A model generated the notes under the pieces. It was not told where the DNA came from. It did not search any database and worked only from the letters and a program-made list of their open reading frames with translations. Both the position numbers and the translations under genes were made by a program. From positions 4,836,001 through 4,900,000 of the forward strand of contig NZ_CP121261.1 in the NCBI RefSeq assembly GCF_029637605.1: a stretch of DNA of 64,000 nt, in the 5' to 3' direction. Origin of the DNA: Achromobacter spanius (GTDB taxonomy: Bacteria; Pseudomonadota; Gammaproteobacteria; Burkholderiales; Burkholderiaceae_B). How positions within the stretch are numbered: the stretch's first letter is position 1; each line of letters starts with the position of its first letter. Shown piece by piece: positions 10,099-18,677 of this stretch.

Positions 10099-11697
10099 TC
10101 AGGCCGCGATAGCCATCTGCCGTTGGTCCTGGATCAACGTCGGCAGGCGGAACGCGCTGACGGCGCCTTGCAGGCGTTGCGCCTGGGTTTCCAGCGACAT
10201 GGCGGCTGCCGCGGCTTCTTCCACCAGCGCGGCGTTCTGCTGCGTGACCTGGTCCATCTGGTTCACGGCGGTGTTGACCTGGTCGATGCCCGTCACCTGC
10301 TCCTGCGACGCTGTGGCAATGTCATTGACCAGCAGCGTCAGGCGTTCGATGGTCTCCAGGATTTCCTGCATGGTGTGCCCGGCCGCTTCGACCTGGGCCG
10401 AGCCGGCCTGCACGGTGGCGCTGGACGCCGACAGCAGTTGCTTGATCTCTTTCGCGGCCCCGGCGCTGCGCTGCGCCAACGACCGCACTTCGGCGGCCAC
10501 CACGGCAAAGCCCTTGCCTTCCTCGCCCGCGCGTGCGGCTTCGACCGCCGCGTTCAGCGCCAGGATGTTGGTCTGGAAGGCAATGCCGTCGATGACGCCG
10601 ACGATGTCTTCGATGCGGCCCGAATCCTGCGCAATCTCGCGCATGGTGCTGACCGCTTCCTGCACGGCCATGCCGCCGCGCTGCACCACCTGGCTGGCGG
10701 TGGCCGCCATCTGGTTGGCCTGGCGGGCGTTCTCGGCGTTGCTGGTCACGGTGGACAGCAACTGTTCCATGCTGGCGGCCGTTTCTTCCAGCGACGCCGC
10801 CTGTTGCTCGGTGCGGCTGGACAGGTCCTGGTTGCCGGCCGCGATTTCGCTGGAACCGGCGTTGATCTCGACCACGCCCTCGCGCACGGCGTGCACGGTA
10901 TGCACCAGGCTGTTCTGCATTTCCTGCAGATAGGGAATGAGTTGCCCCACGCAGTTCTTGCCATACGAGGCGATGGGCGTGGTCAGGTCGCCGCCGGCGA
11001 TGCGCTGAAAGTGGGCTTTGACCATATCCAGCGGGCGTCGCACGAATATCACCACGTAGCGGTCGCCCAGCACCAGCAGCAACAGGCAGACGCCGAGCAC
11101 GCTGCCCATGCCGACATAGGCCTGCTGGCGCTGGGCGGCGGCGTCTTCCCACATTTGCGTTTCGCGGTCCTTGGCATAGGCCTCGTAGTTTTCCATGCTC
11201 TTGCCGAAGGCGCGGCTGGCCGACACCACGACCGTGGAGGCGTGCTCGCGCGCACGCGCGATGTCGCCCGCTTCCAGGTGCTGGCGTTGCACCGCGATGC
11301 CGCCGTTGACCAGCGCGTCAAAGCCCGCTTGCATGGGTTGCAGGATGGTGTCGGGGGCGTCCTTGGTGGCCAATTCAATAAAGATGGCCTGCTGCTTGCG
11401 CGCTTCGGCAAGCGCGCTGTCGATGCTGCGGCCTTCTTCGGCCGCCTTGGCGGCCTGGCCTTCGGCGGCATATTCCAATTGCCGCGACAAGCGCAGGCGG
11501 GCGCGCATGATCTGGTCATTGACCCGGGATAGCGCCGAAACCTCGTGCAGCAGGTCGCCGCTGGTGGCAAGCGCTTCCCCGGCGCTGCGTAATCCGTTGA
11601 CGCTGATGGCTGACAAGCCCGTGACCAGCGCGCTGATGGCGAGCAGGGTGCACAGAATCATGCGTCGGATCGTGATGTCTTTCAGTAACTGTGTCAT
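10099..11697 (-). CDS. Methyl-accepting chemotaxis protein
   Basis: A 532-residue transducer. An N-terminal membrane helix ([20 protein letters not shown]) precedes a periplasmic four-helix-bundle region. A second membrane helix ([25 protein letters not shown]) leads to a HAMP domain and the cytoplasmic coiled-coil signalling domain, with the hairpin tip [31 protein letters not shown] shortened here to its core [20 protein letters not shown]. It ends QRQMAIAA without the CheR-binding NWETF pentapeptide. The ligand is unknown. Start at 11697 chosen as the ATG directly before the charged N-terminal stretch; an upstream TTG is possible. It is convergent with hutI. Confidence 0.92.
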   Translation of the reverse strand: MTQLLKDITIRRMILCTLLAISALVTGLSAISVNGLRSAGEALATSGDLLHEVSALSRVNDQIMRARLRLSRQLEYAAEGQAAKAAEEGRSIDSALAEARKQQAIFIELATKDAPDTILQPMQAGFDALVNGGIAVQRQHLEAGDIARAREHASTVVVSASRAFGKSMENYEAYAKDRETQMWEDAAAQRQQAYVGMGSVLGVCLLLLVLGDRYVVIFVRRPLDMVKAHFQRIAGGDLTTPIASYGKNCVGQLIPYLQEMQNSLVHTVHAVREGVVEINAGSSEIAAGNQDLSSRTEQQAASLEETAASMEQLLSTVTSNAENARQANQMAATASQVVQRGGMAVQEAVSTMREIAQDSGRIEDIVGVIDGIAFQTNILALNAAVEAARAGEEGKGFAVVAAEVRSLAQRSAGAAKEIKQLLSASSATVQAGSAQVEAAGHTMQEILETIERLTLLVNDIATASQEQVTGIDQVNTAVNQMDQVTQQNAALVEEAAAAAMSLETQAQRLQGAVSAFRLPTLIQDQRQMAIAA

Positions 11698-11780
11698 AGC
11701 GAGTCGTCCGATATACAGCGAGTGCTGCACTACGAACAACGACGCCGCTCAGGGGATATTTAGCAACTGTTTCACAACTT

Positions 11781-11813
11781 ACGAATATATCGGTCCGTTC
11801 GACGAATATATCG
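11781..11813. promoter_or_regulatory. Direct repeat upstream of the chemotaxis gene
   Basis: The 12-mer acgaatatatcg occurs at 11781-11792 and again at 11802-11813. The copies are exactly 21 bases apart, two helical turns, about 85-115 bases before the MCP start. The arrangement suggests a dimeric regulator site. The regulator is not known. Confidence 0.45.
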
Positions 11814-11845
11814 ATAGATGCTGCAACATTGTTGCGTTTTAGATG

Positions 11846-13264
11846 CTATTTCATCGGTCTCGGCGACGGGCATGCCATCGGTTCCGACGCATCAAAACGC
11901 AAGCGCGAAAAGCTGGCGATGCAGGCCAAGGCGGCGCACAGGCCGCCCAGCCACAAGGCGGTTATCGCGCCGTGCGTGGTGGACACGTGAAAGCACGCGG
12001 CCACCAGCGCCGCGCCGGACGCCTGGCCCAGCAGCCGCACGGTGCCGATCATGCCGCTGGCGCCGCCCGCCCGGGACGCGGGCGCCGACGTCATGATGGC
12101 CCGCAGATTGGGCGACTGGAAAAAACCGAAGCCCGCGCCGCAGATGGCCATGCGCCAGCAGATATCCCACGCGGAAGGGGCGGCTGGCAGCAAAGCCAGC
12201 AGCACCATGCCCACGGCCAGCAGCGCCAGGCCGACGCCGCCCAGGATGCCGGCGGGGTAGCGGTCGGACAGGCGCCCCGCGATCGGGGCCATGAAGGCCA
12301 CCACCACCGGCCACGGCGTAATCAGGAATCCGGTATGCACCTGGCTGTAGCCCAGCACGGTCTGCAACATGAACGGCAGCGACACAAACGCCAGCCCCTG
12401 CGCGGCGAAGGCGCAGACAGCGGTGGCGGCTGACAGGGCGAACAAGGGGCGCCGCAGCAGGTCAACCGCCAGGATGGGCGCCGGGTGGCCGGCCTGGCGT
12501 CGCATCAGCAGCCACAGGCTGGCGATGGCGCCACCCCATTCCAGCGCGATGCGCGGCCAGGGCGCGCCATGGGCCAGCTCATTGGAGCCCAACACGAACA
12601 GGCCCAGCGTCAGCGCGCACAGCACGGCGGCAATGCCGTCAAAGCCGTGCGGCGCGCGCGCGGTTTCGGGCAGGCCGCGCAGGCCCAGCACCGCGGCCAG
12701 GATGCCGATGGGCACATTGATCAGAAACAGCCAGTGCCAGGACCCCAGCAACAGGATGGCCGACGCGGCGGTTGGGCCGGCCGCGAACGACAAGCCCACC
12801 ACCATCGCGTTCAAGCCCAGGCCGCGTCCCAGCATGGAGGACGGATAGATAAAGCGCAGCAAGGCGCCGTTCACGCTCATCACGCCGGCCGCGCCCAGTC
12901 CTTGCAGAATGCGCGCCACCACCAGCGTGGGCAGGGACGGCGCCAGCCCACAGGCTAGCGACGACAAGGTGAACACCACCAGGCCCACCATGTACACCCG
13001 CCGATGACCCAGGATTTCGCCCAGCGCGGCGGCGGGCAGCAGCCCGGCCACCATGGCCAGTTGATAGCCGCTGATGACCCAGATAGACCCGGCGTCGCTG
13101 GCCTGCAGGTCGCGCGCGATGGTGGGCAGCGCGGTGTTGGCAATGGCCGTGTCCAGGCTTGCCATGCACACCGCCAACATGACGGCGAGCAGCGCGCCAA
13201 CGCGCTCCGAAGCAGGCAGGCCGGCGCCTGCCGGATAGACGGTATTGCGGGAGAACGGGAGCAT
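11846..13264 (-). CDS. MFS drug-exporter-like transporter (DHA2 family)
   Basis: A 472-residue major facilitator superfamily protein of the EmrB/QacA type with about 14 predicted hydrophobic segments. Motif C-like and motif D-like features are visible: MASLDTAIANTALPTIARDL near the N terminus (motif D1 of DHA2) and the loop GEILGHRRVYMVG (motif A). The substrate is unknown. It is followed, in transcription order, by the chemotaxis gene's upstream region, and preceded by the Gcr-family gene which ends 67 bases before it is reached from the right, so all three lie on the minus strand but with gaps. Confidence 0.85.
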   Translation of the reverse strand: MLPFSRNTVYPAGAGLPASERVGALLAVMLAVCMASLDTAIANTALPTIARDLQASDAGSIWVISGYQLAMVAGLLPAAALGEILGHRRVYMVGLVVFTLSSLACGLAPSLPTLVVARILQGLGAAGVMSVNGALLRFIYPSSMLGRGLGLNAMVVGLSFAAGPTAASAILLLGSWHWLFLINVPIGILAAVLGLRGLPETARAPHGFDGIAAVLCALTLGLFVLGSNELAHGAPWPRIALEWGGAIASLWLLMRRQAGHPAPILAVDLLRRPLFALSAATAVCAFAAQGLAFVSLPFMLQTVLGYSQVHTGFLITPWPVVVAFMAPIAGRLSDRYPAGILGGVGLALLAVGMVLLALLPAAPSAWDICWRMAICGAGFGFFQSPNLRAIMTSAPASRAGGASGMIGTVRLLGQASGAALVAACFHVSTTHGAITALWLGGLCAALACIASFSRLRFDASEPMACPSPRPMK

Positions 13265-13331
13265 GGGCAGCGGAAATGCGAGGCGTGCTGGGCGGAGCGT
13301 CCGGCATCAAGGGACTGATTCTAATGCGGCA

Positions 13332-15482
13332 TCAGGTCTGCTTGGGCGCGGGCCGAGGCTTGACCGGCCAGAAAAGCGTCGCGGGGCGCTGCCAGATGCG
13401 CTGCCGCACGCCAGCCGAGAGCGAGTCGCGGTCACCGCGGCGCAGGTCGCGCGAACGCAGCGCCACATTGAACGCCAGCGCGAAGCTGACCGCCACATTC
13501 AGCAGGCCCGTGACGGCCAGGCCGGCCACGGCCAGCCAGAACCCCTGCGTGCGCACGATGTCCCATCCCAACGTGCCGATCACCGTGCCAAGCTGGCCGG
13601 CGCTGAGCGTCACGTGGCGCACCTCCACATGTGCGCCAAGCAGTTCGACGATGGCGGGTCCCAAGCCCAACATCAGGCCCAACGACACGTTGGCCGCGAT
13701 GCCGGAAATGTTGCGTTGCCAGAACCCGGCCCAGCGCAGCGCGCCGCGCGCGCCAAGCAGTTGCCGCGCGCGGCGGCTATAGGCCATCACGTCGTGCACG
13801 CGGTGCAGGGCGAACCAGTTGTCGGCCCAACCCGCGATCAGGCTGGACAGCCACAGCAGCACGCCGGTGGCGGCAGCGTAGAGCGGGGTCGCGCCCCAGA
13901 TGGAGAACGACGCCAGCGTTTCCTCTGCCTTGTCCGCGTTGATAAGCGGCCGCTGCAGGGCATTGACCGCCACCCACTGCACCGCCCAGGCCAGCGGAAA
14001 CACCACGGCCAGGTTGCCCGCGATGGCCGCGGCATTGGACCGGATCATGGCCAGCGTGTCGTCCAGGAAGGCGTCGCGGCCCTCTGGCGTGTGGGAATCG
14101 TCCAGGCGGTGGGCCAGCGTGGGCCCGGTCATGGCGGGCTGCTTGGTGGCCAGCGAGAAGTGCGCAAAGTGGATCACCAGGAAGCCGCCCGCGTAATTCA
14201 AGGCCGTCAACAGCCCTTCGACGAGCTTGTCCAGGTGCAGTGACAGGATGAAGAACTTCAAATACACCGTGAACACCATGACGAAACCGCCGCCCAGCGA
14301 GGCTTTCAACATCGCCAGGTATTCGATGCTGTCCCGCGCGATGTAGTGTTCGCCGGTCTGGGCCGTGCGTTCCATGACCCGGCGCGCCAGTTGTGCGAAC
14401 GCCGAGCTCACCAGGTGGCGGATGCTGTTGCGCGCCTGGGTGGACCGGATCAGCTCGGTGGTCAGGTGCACGAATTTATGGCGATGCGTCGGATCCACCC
14501 AAACGTTCAGCAGCAGTTCGATGCGCGCCAGGCGCAGTTTCATGCGTTCGATCTGAAACACGACGTCGACCGACACGCCGTTCTCCGCGAGCTCGTCAAA
14601 GACGCCTTGCACGGCCAGGCGGCAGCGGTCCAGCAGCGCGCGGAACAGGTTCAGGCGGCGTGCGAAGACGTCCTCAGGCATGTCGGGCGCGCGGTCGCAC
14701 AGTTCGGCCACGGCGGGGGCCAGCGCAAAGAACGGCGAGTCCTGCACAGGACCCGGCAGGCGAGATCGAATGTCCTGGCCCAGGCCGGTGGCGCGCACCT
14801 GGCTGACCAGCACCTGGATGCTGCTGGTCAGCGCTTGTTCGATGTGTGGGGGAAACGGTTCAACGGCGGGCGCGGCGGCGAGGTCGGGCGTGGCGTCCGC
14901 GCGCGCGCCGGTGCGAAATACGGCGGACATGCGGGCCAGCGTCTCGTCGTCCAGGGCCTCGATCCATTCCACCGCGCCTCGGCGGCGGAAGATCTGCGAG
15001 AACAGGTTGAACATGTCGCCATGAGTGGGGGGCGGCGGCAGCAGGCGCGTCTGGACACGGTTCCAGAACTCGTTCCAGAAGCCGGGATGCGCGGCCACAC
15101 CCGTGTCGCACAGCAGCGAAGTCGGGTCGTTGTCGGTCATCAGGGAACGCAGCGTGGCGGCAACGCGCGCGGCACGCTCGGGGGTGTGTTCCAGCACTTG
15201 CAGCAGGTAACGCAGGCGCATGTGCTGCGGGTAGCGGGGGCTTGCCGCGGTGTCAGGGGCTGCGGCGTCGGCCTGGGCCGGGGTCAGGGTTGGAGTCTGG
15301 GCCGGGGGTTGCGGCGCGGTTTGAGTCGGAACGCCGGGGCGGTCCAGCCAGCGGCACAGGTCCACCAGCCATAAATTGCGGTCGGCCAGCGGCGCGTCCG
15401 GATCGGCGTTGGCCAGTATCACGTCCAATTGCGGCCCGCCGTGGTGCGTAGCCCGCCACTTGCGCCAAAGGGAGGTAAGCAT
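13332..15482 (-). CDS. Gcr-family 'site-specific recombinase' (membrane protein)
   Basis: A 716-residue protein of the family annotated as 'site-specific recombinase' (PF10136, Gcr), widespread in beta- and gamma-proteobacteria. The N-terminal two thirds are helical and soluble. The C-terminal third carries about five hydrophobic segments, for example AAAIAGNLAVVFPLAWAVQW and LGLMLGLGPAIVELLG. I see no tyrosine- or serine-recombinase active-site signature, so the family name is doubtful and a membrane function is more likely. The region upstream of its start contains an array of 11-bp repeats. Confidence 0.85.
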   Translation of the reverse strand: MLTSLWRKWRATHHGGPQLDVILANADPDAPLADRNLWLVDLCRWLDRPGVPTQTAPQPPAQTPTLTPAQADAAAPDTAASPRYPQHMRLRYLLQVLEHTPERAARVAATLRSLMTDNDPTSLLCDTGVAAHPGFWNEFWNRVQTRLLPPPPTHGDMFNLFSQIFRRRGAVEWIEALDDETLARMSAVFRTGARADATPDLAAAPAVEPFPPHIEQALTSSIQVLVSQVRATGLGQDIRSRLPGPVQDSPFFALAPAVAELCDRAPDMPEDVFARRLNLFRALLDRCRLAVQGVFDELAENGVSVDVVFQIERMKLRLARIELLLNVWVDPTHRHKFVHLTTELIRSTQARNSIRHLVSSAFAQLARRVMERTAQTGEHYIARDSIEYLAMLKASLGGGFVMVFTVYLKFFILSLHLDKLVEGLLTALNYAGGFLVIHFAHFSLATKQPAMTGPTLAHRLDDSHTPEGRDAFLDDTLAMIRSNAAAIAGNLAVVFPLAWAVQWVAVNALQRPLINADKAEETLASFSIWGATPLYAAATGVLLWLSSLIAGWADNWFALHRVHDVMAYSRRARQLLGARGALRWAGFWQRNISGIAANVSLGLMLGLGPAIVELLGAHVEVRHVTLSAGQLGTVIGTLGWDIVRTQGFWLAVAGLAVTGLLNVAVSFALAFNVALRSRDLRRGDRDSLSAGVRQRIWQRPATLFWPVKPRPAPKQT

Positions 15483-15872
15483 CGATGGCCTCGAGGTTCA
15501 TGGGAAATCGGGGAAATCGTGAAGACAGGCGGGGCATTGCGCGGTGATCAATGGTACGCCGGAAGGCGCCGCCCGGGCAGGGGCCGTCGGTGGATAACTA
15601 TGTGGGCAAGCCGGTGGAAAAGGGGTGGATAGCCAGTGGATAGGCGGTGGATAGCCGGTGGACAACGCGGGATAACTTTTGGTGACGCATACGCGATCTC
15701 TGTTTCCGGGTATTCCCGTAGATTTCGGGTACGCTGCCCGGTGCTTCGCGCGTGCCGGCCCGGACTGCCATGCCTGCCCGTGCCGCCATGACGGGGCGTC
15801 GGGCACGCTTGCGCCGGCCGCCGGCCGCCGTCCCTGTCCACCGTCCGTTTTCACCCTTAGCTGCTTCTTGCC
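15483..15872. other. 390-base intergenic region between divergent genes
   Basis: Separates the Gcr-family gene from the DUF2809 gene. It contains the 11-bp repeat array (15589-15678) and otherwise only unremarkable GC-rich sequence. Short open frames on both strands here have no ribosome-binding site or recognisable domain. Confidence 0.6.
15589..15678. repeat. Phased 11-bp tandem repeats resembling DnaA boxes
   Basis: About eight units of consensus ggtggatagcc. Five consecutive units start at 15624, 15635, 15646, 15657 and 15668 with exact 11-base period; less perfect units precede them from 15589. The core GGTGGATAA (15589-15597) differs from a DnaA box read on this strand (TGTGGATAA) by one base. 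Function unknown. Confidence 0.75.
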
Positions 15873-16304
15873 ATGACCCTGACTTTCAATGGGCGCGCCT
15901 TCGCCGCCCTGCTTGCCGTAACCGCGCTGTTGGCCGTGATTGCCCTGTATGGCGCGCCCTATCCGTTCTTGCGCGGGTTCATGGGTGACGTGGTGGCGGT
16001 GGGTTGGGCGTTTTTGCTGTACCGCACGTTCATCCGCGCGCGCGTGTTGCCGCTGGCGGTTGCTGCGCTGTTGACCGGTTACGCGGTCGAATTCTGCCAA
16101 TACCTGGCGCGGCTTTACGGCTTGCAGATTCAGCAGCCGGTGTTGCGGGTGGTGCTGGGCAGCGTGCCCGATTGGTGGGACGTGCTGGCCTACACGGTGG
16201 GGTTTGTGGTGGTGCTGATGCTGGCTGGCGCCAATGAACGCCGCCAACACGCGGCGTCTCTGCAGCATGCCCGGATGCGGGCCAGCCTGCGCGCGCGCCG
16301 CTAG
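15873..16304 (+). CDS. DUF2809 family membrane protein
   Basis: A 143-residue protein with four hydrophobic segments: AALLAVTALLAVIALYGAPY, MGDVVAVGWAFLLYRTFI, PLAVAALLTGYAVEFCQYL and WDVLAYTVGFVVVLMLAG. The conserved VEFCQYL and PDWWDVLAYTVG stretches fit DUF2809, a family without known function. It ends in a basic tail (RMRASLRARR). ATG at 15873 chosen as the codon before the first hydrophobic stretch. Convergent with the next small gene, with a GC-rich hairpin (arms 16319-16325 and 16336-16342) between them. Confidence 0.75.
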   Translation: MTLTFNGRAFAALLAVTALLAVIALYGAPYPFLRGFMGDVVAVGWAFLLYRTFIRARVLPLAVAALLTGYAVEFCQYLARLYGLQIQQPVLRVVLGSVPDWWDVLAYTVGFVVVLMLAGANERRQHAASLQHARMRASLRARR

Positions 16305-16377
16305 GCGGCATCGCGCTTGGGCCGGTGCAGAGGCGCCGGCCCGGCTACCGGCTTAGCGGAGCCCGGCCGGCAAAACA

Positions 16378-16593
16378 TCAACCTGCCTGACACACCGGTT
16401 CGTCGTCGTGCCGACGGACCGCGGGGGCTGCCGCGCGCAACGGTTGCAGCCGGGCGCTGCGGAACGGCGCAAACAACTCGGTCCAGGAAGACGGGAACAG
16501 GGGGGTGGCGTGGCGCACCGCATCGCGGCGGGCGTAATGCGTCAGCAGTTGCTGGCCGATGGGAGCGTCTCCCAGAGGGTGGCGGGTAGTCAT
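16378..16593 (-). CDS. Small hypothetical protein (71 residues)
   Basis: A possible small gene beginning MTTRHPLGDAPIGQQLLTHY, with strongly GC-rich third codon positions like its neighbours, which argues for coding. It carries no recognised domain, is arginine-rich in the centre and ends DDEPVCQAG. A longer start at 16626 is in frame. No convincing ribosome-binding site is seen for either start. It could be spurious. Confidence 0.4.
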   Translation of the reverse strand: MTTRHPLGDAPIGQQLLTHYARRDAVRHATPLFPSSWTELFAPFRSARLQPLRAAAPAVRRHDDEPVCQAG

Positions 16594-16762
16594 GGTATTT
16601 CCGTATTGCATTGATAATGTATTCATTGTACTCAGCGCTCGCCATGTCGTCCACCCAGCTTCCTGCCGCTTGTCTTATCCACAACCCCTTGATTTGAAGG
16701 GCTCTGGCCCCTTTTCTACCGAACATCTTCGGGATTGCCCTAGCAGTCCAAAACAGTAGACG

Positions 16763-16777
16763 GTATACAATGTTCAT
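16763..16777 (+). promoter_or_regulatory. Candidate GntR operator in front of the di-iron oxidase gene
   Basis: The 15-mer gtatacaatgttcat lies 55 bases before the oxidase start and is identical to a site upstream of the aldehyde dehydrogenase gene (22133-22147). With preceding bases it reads GGTATACAA, close to the TNGT-N-ACNA palindrome bound by FCD-type GntR regulators, one of which is encoded at 18678-19394. Confidence 0.6.
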
Positions 16778-16831
16778 CATTCCCGGGCTAAACCCAGCCT
16801 GGTATCCCTCCCTACTGGACTGGAGCGCGTC

Positions 16832-17563
16832 ATGGCAGAACTGATGAACCGAGATGAATTCCGCACCGCGTTGGAAAACGCGATCAAGGGCAAGAGCGCC
16901 AATGCGTCGCCCTTTTCCATTGCCTGGGCCGAAGGCAAGCTCAGCCGCGAACATCTGTCGCGCTGGGCCGAGAACCACTACCACTATGTCGGCCCGTTCG
17001 CCGACTACCTGGGGTATCTGTACGCCCGCACGCCCGACACCTACACCGAGGCCAAGGACTTCCTGCTGGCCAATATGTATGAAGAAGAGATCGGCGGCGA
17101 CCGCCATACCGACCTGCTGATCCGCTTTGCCGAAGCCTGCGGCACGACGCGCGAACGGGTCACCAACCCGGACAACATGTCGCCCACCACGCGCGCGCTG
17201 CAAAGCTGGTGTTATGCCGTGGCCATGCGCGAAGACCCCATCGTGGCGGTGGCGGGCCTGGTGGTCGGCCTGGAATCGCAGGTGCCGTCCATTTACCGCA
17301 AGCAGACGCCGACGCTGCGCGAAAAGTACGGCTTCACCGATGAAGAAGTGGAATTCTTCGACCTGCACATCGTGTCCGACGAGATCCACGGCGAACGCGG
17401 CTATCAGATCGTGCTGGAACACGCGAACACGGTAGACCTGCAGCAGCGCTGCCTGAAGATCTGCGAAATCGGCGCCCAGATGCGGCTGCTGTACACCACG
17501 GCGCTTTACACCGACTACGTGCAGCACGAGATCAAGCTGCCCGAACTCGGGCTGGCCGCCTGA
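16832..17563 (+). CDS. Heme-oxygenase-like di-iron oxidase (HDO/PqqC-TenA fold)
   Basis: A 243-residue all-helical protein. It has the ligand set of heme-oxygenase-fold di-iron oxidases: Glu85 and His92 (E-x6-H in MYEEEIGGDRHTDLL), Glu148 (GLESQVPSIY), and His179, Asp183, His186 (H-x3-D-x2-H in FFDLHIVSDEIHGERG). PqqC, the cofactorless relative, lacks this set, so metal-dependent O2 chemistry is inferred. CADD-type and BesC/UndA-type enzymes share the arrangement, but the substrate here is unknown. ATG at 16832 follows TGGAGC. Two ferredoxin genes directly downstream could deliver electrons. Some databases would call it an 'iron-containing redox enzyme' or 'TenA family' protein. Confidence 0.82.
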   Translation: MAELMNRDEFRTALENAIKGKSANASPFSIAWAEGKLSREHLSRWAENHYHYVGPFADYLGYLYARTPDTYTEAKDFLLANMYEEEIGGDRHTDLLIRFAEACGTTRERVTNPDNMSPTTRALQSWCYAVAMREDPIVAVAGLVVGLESQVPSIYRKQTPTLREKYGFTDEEVEFFDLHIVSDEIHGERGYQIVLEHANTVDLQQRCLKICEIGAQMRLLYTTALYTDYVQHEIKLPELGLAA

Positions 17564-17636
17564 TTGTTATTGGTGTTTTCCGGGGCCGCGCCGTATAGGC
17601 GCCGCGCCCGGCCCGCCGTTCCTGGACGACAGACTC

Positions 17637-17936
17637 ATGCCTACCGTTGTATTTCATAAAGGCGGCCAGACCTACACCGACGTGGTGAAGGACAACACCA
17701 ATCTGGTGGTGCGGGCCGGCATCAAGCAGTTTCCGTATCCGCATCTGCGCTACGAATGCGGCATGGGCAAGTGCGCCAAGTGCGCGTGCCGCGTGCTGGC
17801 TGGCGCCGAGCATCTGCCGCCGGTCAACTGGAAAGAGAAAAAGCAGTTGGGCGACCGTATCGACCAGGGCTATCGGCTGGCCTGCCAACTGTGGTTGAAC
17901 AACGATGTCGAGCTGGTTCAGGACGGGGAGGCATAA
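17637..17936 (+). CDS. [2Fe-2S] ferredoxin, plant type (first copy)
   Basis: A 99-residue soluble ferredoxin. The cluster ligands are Cys41-x4-Cys46-x2-Cys49 (ECGMGKCAKCACRV) and Cys83 (RLACQLWL), the plant-type pattern. The extra Cys51 is not a standard ligand. It lies 73 bases after the oxidase gene and four bases before the 108-residue gene. Likely one-electron carrier for the di-iron oxidase, reduced by the reductase encoded at 24193-25203; this pairing is inference. Confidence 0.88.
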   Translation: MPTVVFHKGGQTYTDVVKDNTNLVVRAGIKQFPYPHLRYECGMGKCAKCACRVLAGAEHLPPVNWKEKKQLGDRIDQGYRLACQLWLNNDVELVQDGEA

Positions 17937-17940
17937 CGCC

Positions 17941-18267
17941 ATGGATGCCGTGTACGTAATCCTGACGTCCAAGCCCGGCGTGTTCCGCACCGAGGTCGGC
18001 AGCGATGTCGACATCATCGAAACGTATGACTACGCGTTCTACGGGCGGGCCTTGGCCGTGTTCTGCATTGCGCGACTGCACGGCGACACGCGCCTGATCG
18101 TGACGGAAGAAACGCCGCCCTATGTCGTCAATCGCGTGCCCGCCAAGTTTCTGGAGAAGTTCGCGTCGCTGGAGGCGGCTCGCAAGGAACTTGCCCACCT
18201 GACCCGCTTTGGCAGCATGGAATCCACCTTGACGCTGCGCCCCGCCGCCATCGTCGCAAGGCATTGA
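17941..18267 (+). CDS. Conserved-context protein of unknown function (108 residues)
   Basis: I do not recognise the family. The protein begins MDAVYVILTSKPGVFRTE, is mixed alpha/beta by appearance, contains one cysteine (AVFCIARL) and has no signal peptide or membrane segment. ATG at 17941 follows GGGAGG and is four bases after the first ferredoxin stop; the second ferredoxin starts six bases after its stop. This tight packing between two ferredoxins suggests a subunit, effector or assembly factor of the oxygenase system, analogous in position only to the small effector proteins of other multicomponent oxygenases. Confidence 0.75.
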   Translation: MDAVYVILTSKPGVFRTEVGSDVDIIETYDYAFYGRALAVFCIARLHGDTRLIVTEETPPYVVNRVPAKFLEKFASLEAARKELAHLTRFGSMESTLTLRPAAIVARH

Positions 18268-18273
18268 AAAAAC

Positions 18274-18624
18274 ATGGTTCAGATTACATTCGTCTCGAAC
18301 GGCGGCAAGGTTGCCACCGCGCCCGAGAACAGCAACCTGCTGCGCGTTTCGCTCAAGGAAAAAGGGGGCATCCCCTTCAAGTGCGGGGGCGGCCTGTGCG
18401 GCACCTGCAAGTGCCGTATCGAGGAAGGGCTGGAGCACACTGACGCGATCAAGCCCAAGGAACGCAAACACCTGCGTCCCGAAGACTTCGAGGCCGGCTA
18501 CCGCATGGCCTGCCAGACCTTTGTGAACGGCGACGTAAAGGTGTCGTGGGTGGTGCAGAACGGCAAGGGCGTGGTGGTGGGCGTGGCGTCAGACGCGGCC
18601 GACGCGCCGGTGCCATCCGCCTGA
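18274..18624 (+). CDS. [2Fe-2S] ferredoxin, plant type (second copy)
   Basis: A 116-residue ferredoxin with Cys37-x4-Cys42-x2-Cys45 (FKCGGGLCGTCKCRIEEG) and Cys80 (RMACQTF). It is only distantly similar to the first copy, and the loop between the cluster-binding cysteines and Cys80 is similar in length. The C terminus has a hydrophobic-Gly/Val extension (GVVVGVASDAADAPVPSA). It is the last gene of the short oxidase operon, followed at once by a rho-independent terminator. Confidence 0.88.
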   Translation: MVQITFVSNGGKVATAPENSNLLRVSLKEKGGIPFKCGGGLCGTCKCRIEEGLEHTDAIKPKERKHLRPEDFEAGYRMACQTFVNGDVKVSWVVQNGKGVVVGVASDAADAPVPSA

Positions 18625-18632
18625 CACGGCGG

Positions 18633-18655
18633 GCGCAACGCCCGTTGCGCTTTTT
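18633..18655 (+). terminator. Rho-independent terminator after the oxidase-ferredoxin operon
   Basis: Arms gcgcaacg and cgttgcgc are perfectly complementary and are followed by five T residues. It lies 9 bases after the second ferredoxin stop. Confidence 0.85.
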
Positions 18656-18677
18656 GCCTTATTGCTTACTGGCCTGA

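Noticed and set aside
13332..15482. Phage integrase or mobile-element recombinase
   Set aside because: No recombinase catalytic residues, no att sites or phage genes, and clear membrane segments. The family name alone suggests it.
15589..15678. CRISPR-like repeat array
   Set aside because: Units are 11 bases, contiguous and without spacers, and no cas genes are present.
16832..17563. PQQ synthase PqqC or thiaminase TenA
   Set aside because: No pqq or thiamine genes nearby, and the six metal-ligand residues of di-iron HDO proteins are present.
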